DNA from: Enterobacter cloacae complex sp. R_G8
GTDB lineage: Bacteria > Pseudomonadota > Gammaproteobacteria > Enterobacterales > Enterobacteriaceae
NCBI RefSeq assembly: GCF_024599795.1
Contig: NZ_CP102246.1
Span: 62,001 to 126,000 of the forward strand
Reading direction: 5' to 3'
DNA length: 64,000 nucleotides
Of the stretch, positions 15,513 through 23,389 are shown piece by piece; within the stretch, counting starts at the first letter, position 1; each line of letters begins with the position of its first letter. Under the pieces are notes generated by a model. It was not told where the DNA came from. It made no database searches and was given only the letters and a program-made list of their open reading frames with translations. Made by a program: the position numbers and the translations under genes.

Positions 15513-16472
15513 ATGACAACGAAACCTGTGCTGGGTATTAGCGGCTGCTTGACCGGGTCCGCCGTTCGCTTTGACGGCGGGCATAAGCGTATGGGTTTCG
15601 TCATGGATGAGCTGGCCCAGTGGGTGAATTTCCGACCCGTTTGCCCCGAAATGGCGATCGGCCTGCCCACGCCACGCCCTGCGCTGCGTTTGATCATGAC
15701 GACCGGCGGCGACACGCAGATGCGTTTTAGCCATCCGCCGCATGATGACGTCACGCAGAAAATGGCGGACTTTACGGCCAGTTACCTGCCTGAGATCGGC
15801 GATCTCGCCGGGTTTATTGTCTGTGCAAAATCCCCGAGCTGCGGCATGGAACGCGTGCGCGTGTACGATGAAAACGGCAACCGGGGCCGCAAGGAGGGGG
15901 TCGGGCTGTTCACCGCTGCCCTCCTTGAAACCAGGCCGTGGCTGCCCGTGGAGGAGGATGGACGCCTGCACGATCCGGTGCTGCGGGAGAACTTTGTCGA
16001 GCGCGTTTTTGCCCTGCATGAGCTGAACACGCTGCGCGCCAGCGGCCTGACGCGCCGGGCGCTGCTGGATTTCCACAGCCGCTACAAACTGCAGCTGCTG
16101 GCGCACCATCAGGCGGGTTACCGTGAGATTGGCCCGTTTGTCGCCTCGCTGCATGAATGGGACGATCTGGACGCGTTCTTCGTGGCGTACCGCGAAAAAC
16201 TGATGACCATCCTGAAAAAGCCCGCCTCGCGGAAAAATCACACCAACGTGCTGATGCATATTCAGGGTTATTTCCGTAATCAGCTCAACAGCCGTCAGCG
16301 CGGCGAGCTTCGCGACGTGATCCTGCATTATCGCGACGGGCTCCTGCCCATTCTCGCGCCGATCACGCTGCTTAAACATTACCTGGCCGAATACCCTGAC
16401 CGGTATCTGATGACGCAAAACTACTTTGATCCCTATCCTGATGATTTGGGTCTGCGTCTGGCTGTTAAGTGA
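15513..16472 (+). CDS. DUF523-DUF1722 protein (YbgA-like)
   Basis: The protein is 319 residues from the ATG at 15513, with GGAGGAAC just upstream; the longer frame starting at 15492 has no ribosome site. The N-terminal half is DUF523 (GISGCLTGSAVRFDGGHK, RPVCPEMAIGLPTPRPALRL, KSPSCGMERVRVYD), with conserved Cys residues in all three motifs, suggesting metal or cofactor binding. The C-terminal half (about residues 185-310) is DUF1722, the part corresponding to E. coli YbgA, which is encoded next to photolyase. Its function is unknown; links to light or DNA repair are suggested by that context elsewhere. A likely MlrA-type operator controls it here. Confidence 0.85.
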   Translation: MTTKPVLGISGCLTGSAVRFDGGHKRMGFVMDELAQWVNFRPVCPEMAIGLPTPRPALRLIMTTGGDTQMRFSHPPHDDVTQKMADFTASYLPEIGDLAGFIVCAKSPSCGMERVRVYDENGNRGRKEGVGLFTAALLETRPWLPVEEDGRLHDPVLRENFVERVFALHELNTLRASGLTRRALLDFHSRYKLQLLAHHQAGYREIGPFVASLHEWDDLDAFFVAYREKLMTILKKPASRKNHTNVLMHIQGYFRNQLNSRQRGELRDVILHYRDGLLPILAPITLLKHYLAEYPDRYLMTQNYFDPYPDDLGLRLAVK

Positions 16473-16528
16473 TGATAAAAATGCGAAGGCCCCCGTGACC
16501 CATAGAGGCCCAAAGCAGTACCCCGTTT

Positions 16529-16557
16529 AGACGACACCTCACTGTCGTCTCTTTTTT
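16529..16557 (+). terminator. Rho-independent terminator after the DUF523 gene
   Basis: AGACGACA (16529-16536) and TGTCGTCT (16543-16550) form an 8-bp stem with a 6-nt loop, followed by C and six T. It lies 56 bp after the stop. Confidence 0.8.
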
Positions 16558-16574
16558 GCATTTCACCTGAAAGA

Positions 16575-16590
16575 CTGTAAGTATATACAG
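16575..16590 (+). promoter_or_regulatory. LexA (SOS) box upstream of the AAA ATPase
   Basis: The sequence CTGTAAGTATATACAG fits the LexA consensus CTGT-8N-ACAG exactly, with an AT-rich alternating core. It ends 26 bp before the GTG start of the ATPase gene, where it would cover the promoter. This is the only such box I noticed in the window. Confidence 0.75.
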
Positions 16591-16616
16591 GTTATAACGC
16601 AAAAAAGGATCTGCCT

Positions 16617-17705
16617 GTGATCACCACCCTGCACATTCAAAACTACCGCTCAATTCGCGATATGTCGCTGGAGCTGGAACAGCTCAACATTGTCTTCGGC
16701 CCGAATGGCACCGGAAAATCAAATATTTACAAGGCAATCCACCTGATGCACAGCGCCGCGCAGGGGCAGTTCTCTCAGGCTCTGGCGAATGAAGGCGGGA
16801 TTTTGAAAGTGTTCTGGGCGGGTAAAACCCGCAGCGACCAGCTGCGACGGATGAACCTGGCGGTAGAAACCGAAACCTACGAATACGAGCTGCAGGTAGG
16901 GTTTGTTGAGAAGCTGCCCTATCCCTCGCAATTTCAGCTCGATCCGGTGATCAAGGAAGAGTCCATCTGGCTAAGCGGCCAGCACCGCCGCCCGTCGGCA
17001 CAGTTGATGAAGCGCAGGAACCAGGCGGTTTTCCTGAATAACGTCCATCACGAGAAAGTGACCCACAGCGGCACGCTCTACGAGAATGAATCGGTGTTCG
17101 GCCAGCTCGGCGAACCGCACCTTTACCCGGAAGTGTCGCAAATGCGCGAGTCCTTGCGTAACTGGCGCTTTTATCACGAGTTTTCCGTAGCAAGCGGCTC
17201 CATGATGCGTGCCCCACAGGTCGGCTTCCGCTCCCCGGTGCTGGCGAGCGACGGTGCCAACCTCGCGGCGGCGTTTCAGACCATTGTGGAGATTGGCGAT
17301 GAACTGCTGCTGATGCGCATTCTCGGCCAGGCCTTCCCCGGCTGCGTGTTTTACAGCGACAACACCGGCGGACGGTTCCGCATGATGATGCAGCGCGAAG
17401 GGCTGAGCAGACCGCTGGAGCCCGCAGAGTTCTCTGACGGTACGCTGCGCTTCCTGTGCCTGGCGGTGGCGCTGTTAAGCCCCCGTCCACCGGCGTTTAT
17501 CGCATTGAACGAACCGGAAAACAGCCTGCATCCGCAGATGCTGCCCGCCCTTGCGAGCTTAATCGCCGAGGCCAGCCGCTACTCGCAGATCTGGCTCACC
17601 AGCCACTCGCCGGAGCTGGCGAATTTGATTGAGAAGCACCGTTCGTTTTCGCTGTATCAGCTGTCGATGGTGGAGGGAGAGACCAGGATGGAGAAGCTGG
17701 GGTAG
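16617..17705 (+). CDS. SOS-controlled RecF/OLD-like AAA ATPase
   Basis: A 362-residue protein from GTG, with AAGGA about 8 bp upstream. Walker A is FGPNGTGKSN (residues 27-36). The C-terminal part has the ABC-like signature region FSDGTLRFLCLAVAL, a Walker B-like region ALNEPENSLHPQML (Asn at the usual Asp, as in many of these AAA_21 proteins, with the Glu kept) and a switch motif LTSHSPELANLIE. This is the core of SMC/RecF/OLD-type ATPases, which bind DNA ends or act in phage defence. No nuclease domain or partner gene is attached. The LexA box just upstream suggests a DNA-damage role. Confidence 0.82.
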   Translation: MITTLHIQNYRSIRDMSLELEQLNIVFGPNGTGKSNIYKAIHLMHSAAQGQFSQALANEGGILKVFWAGKTRSDQLRRMNLAVETETYEYELQVGFVEKLPYPSQFQLDPVIKEESIWLSGQHRRPSAQLMKRRNQAVFLNNVHHEKVTHSGTLYENESVFGQLGEPHLYPEVSQMRESLRNWRFYHEFSVASGSMMRAPQVGFRSPVLASDGANLAAAFQTIVEIGDELLLMRILGQAFPGCVFYSDNTGGRFRMMMQREGLSRPLEPAEFSDGTLRFLCLAVALLSPRPPAFIALNEPENSLHPQMLPALASLIAEASRYSQIWLTSHSPELANLIEKHRSFSLYQLSMVEGETRMEKLG

Positions 17706-17822
17706 GTTGTTATCCTCTCCGCTCTCTTAACGTAAATAACCACACTTCGGGACGGGTCTTATAGGAAAGAGTACAATGCCATCAATATTTTAACGCGCAT
17801 TTATTATTCCTGGAGACCCATC

Positions 17823-18554
17823 ATGAAAAGCATTCTGACCGCATCCCTGTTCGCCCTGTCCGCCTCCGTCTTTGCAGGAACAACCCCGCACTGGACGTAT
17901 GAAGGCAAGGCCGGTCCTGAAAACTGGGGAGAACTGAGCAACGAGTTTGCCACCTGCAAGACCGGGAAATTCCAGTCGCCCATCGATATCCGTAACGCCT
18001 TTGATGCCACGCTGCCGCCGCTGGAGCTGAATTTCCATACCGCCGCCGAAAAGCTGGTGAACAACGGCCATACCCTTCAGGTGACCGCCAGCGACGAAGA
18101 TGAATTCCGTCTGGACGATCAGATCTTTACTCTGCGCCAGTACCATTTCCACACCCCGAGCGAAAACCGGATCAACGGTAAATCCTTCCCGCTGGAAGCG
18201 CACTTTGTTCATGCCAGCAAAGAGGGTGATATCGCAGTGCTCGCCGTGATGTTTGAGGTGGGCCCGGAGAACAGCGCGTTGACGCCACTGCTGGCACACC
18301 TTCCGAAGGAAAAGGACCACGAAGTGGCAATTGATAAACGCCTCGATCTTCGTCCGCTGTTCCCGGCTGACCTGCACTACTATCGCTTCAGCGGCTCGCT
18401 GACCACCCCACCGTGCACCGAAGGGCTGCGCTGGCTGGTGATGAAAAACACCGTGACCTTGTCAGAAAAGCAGCTGGAGATGTTTAAGCAAGCGCTTGAG
18501 CACAGCAATAACCGTCCGCTTCAGCCGCTGAATGGCCGGGTGATTGTTCAGTAA
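17823..18554 (+). CDS. cah: Periplasmic alpha-carbonic anhydrase
   Basis: A 243-residue protein with a signal peptide ending VFA (residue 18). It has the alpha-class zinc site: His108 and His110 in QYHFHTPSEN and His127 in EAHFVH. Other motifs are QSPIDI, and SLTTPPCTEGLRWLV carrying the Cys that can pair with the Cys in EFATCKTG. It interconverts CO2 and bicarbonate in the periplasm. It is a single gene with TGGAGA ahead of the ATG; the 17706-17822 gap shows no clear terminator. Confidence 0.95.
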   Translation: MKSILTASLFALSASVFAGTTPHWTYEGKAGPENWGELSNEFATCKTGKFQSPIDIRNAFDATLPPLELNFHTAAEKLVNNGHTLQVTASDEDEFRLDDQIFTLRQYHFHTPSENRINGKSFPLEAHFVHASKEGDIAVLAVMFEVGPENSALTPLLAHLPKEKDHEVAIDKRLDLRPLFPADLHYYRFSGSLTTPPCTEGLRWLVMKNTVTLSEKQLEMFKQALEHSNNRPLQPLNGRVIVQ

Positions 18555-18561
18555 CACCCCT

Positions 18562-18588
18562 AAAAAATCCCGCCGTACTGGCGGGATT
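18562..18588 (-). terminator. Rho-independent terminator of the minus-strand SnoaL/propeller unit
   Basis: AATCCCGCC (18566-18574) and GGCGGGATT (18580-18588) form a 9-bp stem with a 5-nt loop. On the minus strand it is followed by a run of T (complement of 18562-18567). It lies between convergent cah and the SnoaL-like gene and may also slow plus-strand transcripts. Confidence 0.8.
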
Positions 18589-18608
18589 AATGAGGGTATA
18601 GCAGCGCG

Positions 18609-19031
18609 TTAGCGCTTCGCGGGATCAATCTGCCACGTTTCGTTGACGATTTTGCCCTCGCGGTAGGTCAGAACATACAGGACGTTGAGCGTCGCCTTAC
18701 CGGCAAACTGCACGCGTGCGGTGACGGTGCTGCCTTTCGGGTTTGTCGCCTCCTTCAGGTCTTCAACGTTATGGTTCAGCGTGCCCTGGGCCGTGGTAAA
18801 TTTGCGCCATACCCCGTCAATCGCGTCGGTGGTAGTATAGGTACCGTCCAGCGGCCCGCCCACCCACTCCAGACGCGCATTTTGTGCATACTGCTGCTTA
18901 AGCGTGTCGGTTTTCCCGTCGGCAATCGCTTTAAAATGTGCCAGCGCGTCATCCTTCACCGCCGCAAAACTCTGACCAGAAGCCAGGGCCAGCACAGCTG
19001 CGAGTAAGATGTTGTGTGTTGTTTTTTTCAT
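18609..19031 (-). CDS. Secreted NTF2/SnoaL-like protein
   Basis: A 140-residue protein with a signal peptide ending SFA (about residue 23). The rest fits the NTF2-like cone fold: an initial helix (DDALAHFKAIADGKTDTLKQQY), NARLEWVGGPLDGTYTTTDAI, and strands VTARVQFAG and VLYVLTYREGKIVNETW. Proteins of this fold are small-molecule-binding or ketosteroid isomerase-like enzymes; the ligand is unknown. It starts 21 bp after the beta-propeller gene and is probably cotranscribed with it, close to an ECF sigma/anti-sigma pair. Confidence 0.75.
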   Translation of the reverse strand: MKKTTHNILLAAVLALASGQSFAAVKDDALAHFKAIADGKTDTLKQQYAQNARLEWVGGPLDGTYTTTDAIDGVWRKFTTAQGTLNHNVEDLKEATNPKGSTVTARVQFAGKATLNVLYVLTYREGKIVNETWQIDPAKR

Positions 19032-19052
19032 GACATTGTCCTTGCGTTATTT

Positions 19053-20066
19053 TCAGGATTTGACGGTGGACACAATGCGTTGTGTTTCACGATCAATTCG
19101 GGAGAGGCTCAAATCCTTGTTCAGTACCCAGGCGTAGCGGTTGTCGGCGGTGAAAACGATGGCCTGTCGCGGCTCGTTAAAGCCCGTTACGGTAGCGATG
19201 ACTTTGTGTGTCGGCACGTCGATAACGGAGACGCTGTTATCACCCAGGTTGCCGCTGTAGACGAATTTGCCGTCCGGTGACAGCGCGGCGCCATACGGTT
19301 GCTTGCCGACAGGAATGGTGCTCGTCACCTTTTGTGTGGTGGTGTCGACGACCGAGAGGGTGTTATTTCCGCTATTGGCGGCAAACAGCGTTTTGCCGTC
19401 TGCCGTTACAGAGATGGCGCGGATCTTGTTAAACCCGCCGATTTCGCCGGTGATTTTGTGGGTGGCGGTATCAACGAGGGTGATTTTGTCGCTGACGAAG
19501 TTGGTCACATACAGCACCCGGCCATCCGGGCTGAGCCGCACACCCTGACGGGGTTGCGAAAAGCCGGTAATCACCGCGTTAGCAATTTTCGTCTCCGTGT
19601 TCATGCTGATGACCGCATTGCTGGCCTGGTTATTGATGTACAGCGTCCTGCCGTCTTTGCTCAGTACCGTGCCAAACGCGCCAGGCCCTGCGGCATACTG
19701 CTCAGCTGTTTTGAAGGTCGTGGCATCCACGCGCTCAATAAGGCCCAGGCTGCTGTCCGACACATAGAAGCTCTTGCCGTCCGGAGCAAAAACGATATTT
19801 CGTGGGGTGTTGTAGTGCTTCAGCACGGCGCTGACTTTCCCGGTCGTCAAATCGTAAACGATGACTTCCGGCTTTCCGCTGCGGGCCACCACAGCCAGTT
19901 TTTCATCCGGGCTAATCGCCAGCGTGTTGTTCTGGATTTCGCCATCGAAGTTCTGTTTGACCGCATCCGTTAACGGCGTCGTGCTGGCGGTAACCGAGAA
20001 AACGGCGCCCGCGAACAGTAAAGACGCCATGAAAAAACCGTGAGTCGCTAACGTTGCTTTTCTCAT
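19053..20066 (-). CDS. Periplasmic YVTN-type beta-propeller protein
   Basis: A 337-residue protein with an N-terminal signal (about 27 residues) and repeated blades of about 42 residues each with a DGK-LYV-N-D--V---D--T-K pattern (for example SPDGRVLYVTNFVSDKITLVD and TADGKTLFAANSGNNTLSVVD). This resembles YncE-like seven-bladed propellers. Such proteins bind ligands or DNA and are often linked to metal or redox stress; no enzyme motif is visible. It lies downstream of the ECF sigma/anti-sigma pair and upstream of the SnoaL-like gene on the same strand, so it is a plausible regulon member. Confidence 0.82.
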   Translation of the reverse strand: MRKATLATHGFFMASLLFAGAVFSVTASTTPLTDAVKQNFDGEIQNNTLAISPDEKLAVVARSGKPEVIVYDLTTGKVSAVLKHYNTPRNIVFAPDGKSFYVSDSSLGLIERVDATTFKTAEQYAAGPGAFGTVLSKDGRTLYINNQASNAVISMNTETKIANAVITGFSQPRQGVRLSPDGRVLYVTNFVSDKITLVDTATHKITGEIGGFNKIRAISVTADGKTLFAANSGNNTLSVVDTTTQKVTSTIPVGKQPYGAALSPDGKFVYSGNLGDNSVSVIDVPTHKVIATVTGFNEPRQAIVFTADNRYAWVLNKDLSLSRIDRETQRIVSTVKS

Positions 20067-20139
20067 CTCTCAATCCTTATTCATCAAGGCCGGCATCATG
20101 CAGGCTTGTGTAAGAGATGTTTGAGCGCGCGGTTTATTC

Positions 20140-20174
20140 CCGCCCGTTGCAAAAAAGTTTTACGCAACGGGCGG
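20140..20174 (-). terminator. Strong hairpin between anti-sigma and propeller genes
   Basis: CGCCCGTTGC (20141-20150) and GCAACGGGCG (20164-20173) form a 10-bp stem with a 13-nt loop just after the anti-sigma stop. There is no T-run after the stem on either strand, so it may be an mRNA-processing or partial termination element separating the sigma pair from the downstream genes. Confidence 0.55.
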
Positions 20175-20182
20175 CGGGGTCG

Positions 20183-20935
20183 TCAGGTGCGTTTGCCGAG
20201 TTCGCGGGAAATGGCGGGATTGTTGACCATACCCGCCGGGCCGACGACGGCATAGTTCAGTCCCTGCGAGGAGCCATAAAGGGCCACCAGCCCGCCCGCG
20301 GTGCGCTGGCCGGTTGAGAGCAGCGGCTGGCGAGGATCCGGCGGGCGAATATAGAAGCTGAGGGTATGGCCGGTGCTGTCCCGGTAAAGCACCATCGCAG
20401 CGGCCCCCTGTTCTGTAGCAAACAGGCGACCGCTCACCGGCGTGAACCCAGCCTGGCGCAGATCGGGCATCTGCGCCCCCGCTCCGACGTGTTGCGTCAG
20501 CCACGCGGTCAGGGCTGTGGGTCCGTCCGGGGTAAAATCGGCTGCCATACTTTTCTCAACCACCATCAGCTTATAGGCGCTGAGCGCATCGCCCATTGGC
20601 GCACTGGTGGCACTCTGCCAGCCACGCGCCTGCCAGCCACCCAGTGAGCCAAGCGCGATGCACAGGACAAAAGAGGCAGCCAGCCGCATACGGCTGTGGG
20701 TTCGGCGTACCTGTCGGGCGCGTATCGTCGCAGGATCCAGCGACGTGGTCACGTCAGGCAACGGCAGCCCCCCCAGCGTGGCGCGCAGACGCTGTGCATC
20801 CTCCCGCCAGCCCTGCACCTGCCGGGCAATGTGCGGATGATGTGCCAGGTAGCGTTCCATAATGACCCGCTCATGCTCATCCAGTTGATCGTCTACATAA
20901 GCATGCAAATCGTGTTCGTCAGGCGGTATTTTCAT
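20183..20935 (-). CDS. Membrane-anchored anti-sigma factor
   Basis: A 250-residue protein. The N-terminal 80 residues are cytoplasmic and match the anti-sigma pattern (HDLHAYVDDQLDEHER, YLAHHPHIARQVQGW), without the HxxxCxxC zinc motif. One membrane segment lies at about 84-101. The periplasmic part (about 150 residues) has RQAGFTPVSGRLFATEQGAAAMVLYRD and could sense the signal. The start codon overlaps the stop of the sigma gene by 4 bp. It would hold the ECF factor inactive until a periplasmic cue arrives. Confidence 0.82.
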   Translation of the reverse strand: MKIPPDEHDLHAYVDDQLDEHERVIMERYLAHHPHIARQVQGWREDAQRLRATLGGLPLPDVTTSLDPATIRARQVRRTHSRMRLAASFVLCIALGSLGGWQARGWQSATSAPMGDALSAYKLMVVEKSMAADFTPDGPTALTAWLTQHVGAGAQMPDLRQAGFTPVSGRLFATEQGAAAMVLYRDSTGHTLSFYIRPPDPRQPLLSTGQRTAGGLVALYGSSQGLNYAVVGPAGMVNNPAISRELGKRT

Positions 20936-21450
20936 TTCATCAGTCTCAGTATCGGCTGTGGGGTTTCACCCTCGCCCAGGCGGTGCAGCGCCTGGCGAGC
21001 CCGGGAAAGTCGGGACATCACGGTGCCGATGGGAATATCCATCACATGGGCAACCTCCTGATAGCTCAGACCTTCAATGGTTATGAGGATCAGCAGGCTG
21101 CGTTGCTCTGGCGTCAAACGTCCAAAGGCCTCCAGCATACTTTGCGTCGCAATCTCCTGCTCCGCTGACGGCCAGGCAGGATTGTCATCGCTTTTCATTC
21201 TGCTGAGCAATCCCCAGTAGCGCTTTGTGCGGCGTTTCTCTATCAGGAACTCGCGATAGAGAATGGTGAATAACCAGCTTTTTAACGAGGCATCAGGTCG
21301 TCGTGTTGTCCATTTATCCAGCGCACGCTCAAGCGTCGTCTGCACCAGATCGTCGGCTTCATGGACATCCCGGGTCAGCCAGAGAGCGAAACGGCGCAGG
21401 CCGGGGATCAGCTCTCGCAACTGTGTACTTTCAGCGTCATCAGGTGGCAT
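20932..21450 (-). CDS. ECF-type RNA polymerase sigma factor
   Basis: The protein is 172 residues from the ATG at 21450 (a GTG nine bases further up is possible). Region 2 is RRFALWLTRDVHEADDLVQTTLERAL with LKSWLFTILYREFL; region 4 is LTPEQRSLLILITIEGLSYQEVAHVMDIPIGTVMSRLSRARQAL. Regions 1 and 3 are absent, as in group 4 sigma factors. It is cotranscribed with the anti-sigma gene through a 4-bp overlap. Likely targets include its own operon and the propeller and SnoaL-like genes; I could not define a shared promoter motif by eye. Confidence 0.88.
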   Translation of the reverse strand: MPPDDAESTQLRELIPGLRRFALWLTRDVHEADDLVQTTLERALDKWTTRRPDASLKSWLFTILYREFLIEKRRTKRYWGLLSRMKSDDNPAWPSAEQEIATQSMLEAFGRLTPEQRSLLILITIEGLSYQEVAHVMDIPIGTVMSRLSRARQALHRLGEGETPQPILRLMK

Positions 21451-21508
21451 AAGGCACACTCGTCAGGTCATTCGTTATCGTGAGCCCTAAGATGCCGACC
21501 ACGCCATT

Positions 21509-22495
21509 TTATTCCATCGTGACAGCATTATTTTTCCCTGAAGAGGGCTGAATGCGAAACGTCCTGCGCCACTCCGCCGGACTCACCCCAAAGCGCGCCT
21601 TAAACTGCTGGCGCCAGGTCACCGCAGAGTTAAACCCTACCAGTTCGGCCACGCGTTCAACCGGCATGTTGCCGGCTTCAAGCAAGATCTGGCTGCGCCG
21701 CAGGCGCTCGGCGGTGAGCCAGTCGGCCACGGTCATGCCGGTGGCGTTGACAAAATGACGGGTCAGCGTGCGGCGACTCATGGAAACCACCGCCGCCAGC
21801 GAGTCCAGGCTGTGCGGTTTGGTAATATGCTGCTGAAGATAGTCGATCAGGCCGTTAATCCGCGCGTCGCGGGTGTCCTTCGGCACCGGCTGGGCAATAA
21901 ACTGCGCCTGACCGCCTTCGCGGTGCGGCGGCACAATCATCCGGCGGGCGATCTGGTTGGCGACCACGCTGCCGAAGCGCTGGCGGATGATGTACAGACA
22001 GCAGTCCAGCGCGGCGGCGGTCCCGGCGGAGGTGATGATATTGTCGTCATCCACATAGAGGGCGTTGATATCAAGCTGGACGCGCGGAAAAAGCGACTGG
22101 AAGTGATGTTCAAACTCCCAGTGGGTGGCCGCGCGCTTGCCGTCGAGAATGCCCGCATACGCCAGCACAAACGACCCCAGACACAGCCCGACAATTTCCG
22201 CACCGTTGTCTCTTGCCTGCACCAGGCTGTCGAGCAGCACCTGAGGCGGGCGATCGAGCACGTGCTGCCAGTAGGGCACCACCACAATATCCGCCTGCGT
22301 AATGGCTGAAAAATCCTGCGTCGCGTTGAGGGCAAAGCCCTCTTTAGAGGTGAGAACGCCGGGTTTTTCGGCGCAGATCGTCACGTTAAAGCGCTTTTCG
22401 CCGGAGACCGCGTCGCCAAACAGAATGCAGGGAACGGAGTAGTGGAACGGGCTAAACCCGTCTACCGCGACAATCGCGACGTTGATAAGTGGCAT
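21509..22495 (-). CDS. GlxA-family AraC-type regulator
   Basis: A 328-residue protein with an N-terminal DJ-1/PfpI-like domain (VAIVAVDGFSPFHYSVPCILF, IVVVPYWQHV, GLCLGSFVLAYAGIL with the nucleophile-position Cys kept) and a C-terminal AraC double helix-turn-helix (SLAAVVSMSRRTLTRHF and VERVAELVGFNSAVTWRQQF). It starts 25 bp after the metallo-hydrolase stop on the same strand and was probably transcribed with it, so the hydrolase may be both neighbour and target. The ligand is unknown. Confidence 0.85.
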   Translation of the reverse strand: MPLINVAIVAVDGFSPFHYSVPCILFGDAVSGEKRFNVTICAEKPGVLTSKEGFALNATQDFSAITQADIVVVPYWQHVLDRPPQVLLDSLVQARDNGAEIVGLCLGSFVLAYAGILDGKRAATHWEFEHHFQSLFPRVQLDINALYVDDDNIITSAGTAAALDCCLYIIRQRFGSVVANQIARRMIVPPHREGGQAQFIAQPVPKDTRDARINGLIDYLQQHITKPHSLDSLAAVVSMSRRTLTRHFVNATGMTVADWLTAERLRRSQILLEAGNMPVERVAELVGFNSAVTWRQQFKARFGVSPAEWRRTFRIQPSSGKNNAVTME

Positions 22496-22520
22496 CTGTC
22501 TCTCCTTCCCTTTTTGGTGC

Positions 22521-23300
22521 TCAGAATATAACGGTTTCGCCGTCCTGGGGAATGCTCACCGCATCACCGATCTGGTTCGCTTCCACGTATTCCCGCAGCG
22601 CGCGGCGGCTCAGCAGGCAATGGTTAATGGCTTCCATATGGACCGCCACAATTTTTGCCTGCGGCAGCAGGAAGTGAACGTTGAGCAGATCCTTTTCCCC
22701 CATAATGATGGGCCCGAAACCGATCACATGCGCGTATCCGGCATTAAGCACCACCACATCCGGCTGGTGTTTTTGCAGATCGGCCGCCACCGCATCACGC
22801 CAGACGGTATCGCCCGCGATGTAGAGCGTTTTCTCGTCGGGGTGGCGCAGAACCACACCGCAGGCTTCGCCCAGACGCTCTGCCAGCTCCGGCACCGCGT
22901 ACGCACGATCGGTACCGTGCTGGCCGCAGTGGGTTTTCTCGATGCGGATATCACCGAAGGTGGTCTCGTCGGTCATGACTGTCAGGTTGTGAAAGCCCTG
23001 GCTTCGCAGCAGCGCGGCATCACGATCGTTTTGCACATAGATCGGTTTGTCTTTGGCGATCAGTTCCACCGCCGCGCGATCCCAGTGATCGTCATGGGTA
23101 TGGGTGACGATCACCGCATCGGCGTTCAGCAGCATGCTGACGTCAACGGGCAGCTCGACCATCGGGTTACGGATGTGGGCCCGGGCTGTGCCGGGGAAAC
23201 CGGGGTAAGCGTCTTTTGCGGCCAGCATCGGGTCGATCAAAAAGCGTTTACCGGCATACGTGATCAGCTGGGTGGCATTGCGAATATGGGTGATGTTCAT
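22521..23300 (-). CDS. MBL-fold metallo-hydrolase (UlaG-like)
   Basis: A 259-residue cytoplasmic protein with the metal-binding motif THTHDDHWD (about residues 66-74) and downstream ligands in KTHCGQHG and YIAGDTVW. The opening ITHIRNATQLITYAGKRFLIDPML is typical of UlaG-like or L-ascorbate-6-phosphate lactonase-related hydrolases. Substrate unknown. The gene leads a probable operon with the GlxA regulator, and its ribosome site lies in a 13-bp hairpin. Confidence 0.85.
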   Translation of the reverse strand: MNITHIRNATQLITYAGKRFLIDPMLAAKDAYPGFPGTARAHIRNPMVELPVDVSMLLNADAVIVTHTHDDHWDRAAVELIAKDKPIYVQNDRDAALLRSQGFHNLTVMTDETTFGDIRIEKTHCGQHGTDRAYAVPELAERLGEACGVVLRHPDEKTLYIAGDTVWRDAVAADLQKHQPDVVVLNAGYAHVIGFGPIIMGEKDLLNVHFLLPQAKIVAVHMEAINHCLLSRRALREYVEANQIGDAVSIPQDGETVIF

Positions 23301-23338
23301 GGGCTATTCTCCTGTGCGTGTGATAAGGAGAATAGCCC
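23301..23338 (-). promoter_or_regulatory. Perfect 13-bp inverted repeat abutting the metallo-hydrolase start codon
   Basis: GGGCTATTCTCCT (23301-23313) and AGGAGAATAGCCC (23326-23338) form a perfect stem with a 12-nt loop. On the minus strand the arm next to the ATG contains AGGAG, the ribosome site, so folded mRNA would block translation. It could also be an operator for a dimeric repressor. Confidence 0.65.
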
Positions 23339-23389
23339 GCTACCCTGTTTTATCCTGTGGGCTAACGGGCAATGAACGATGAAATCGGG

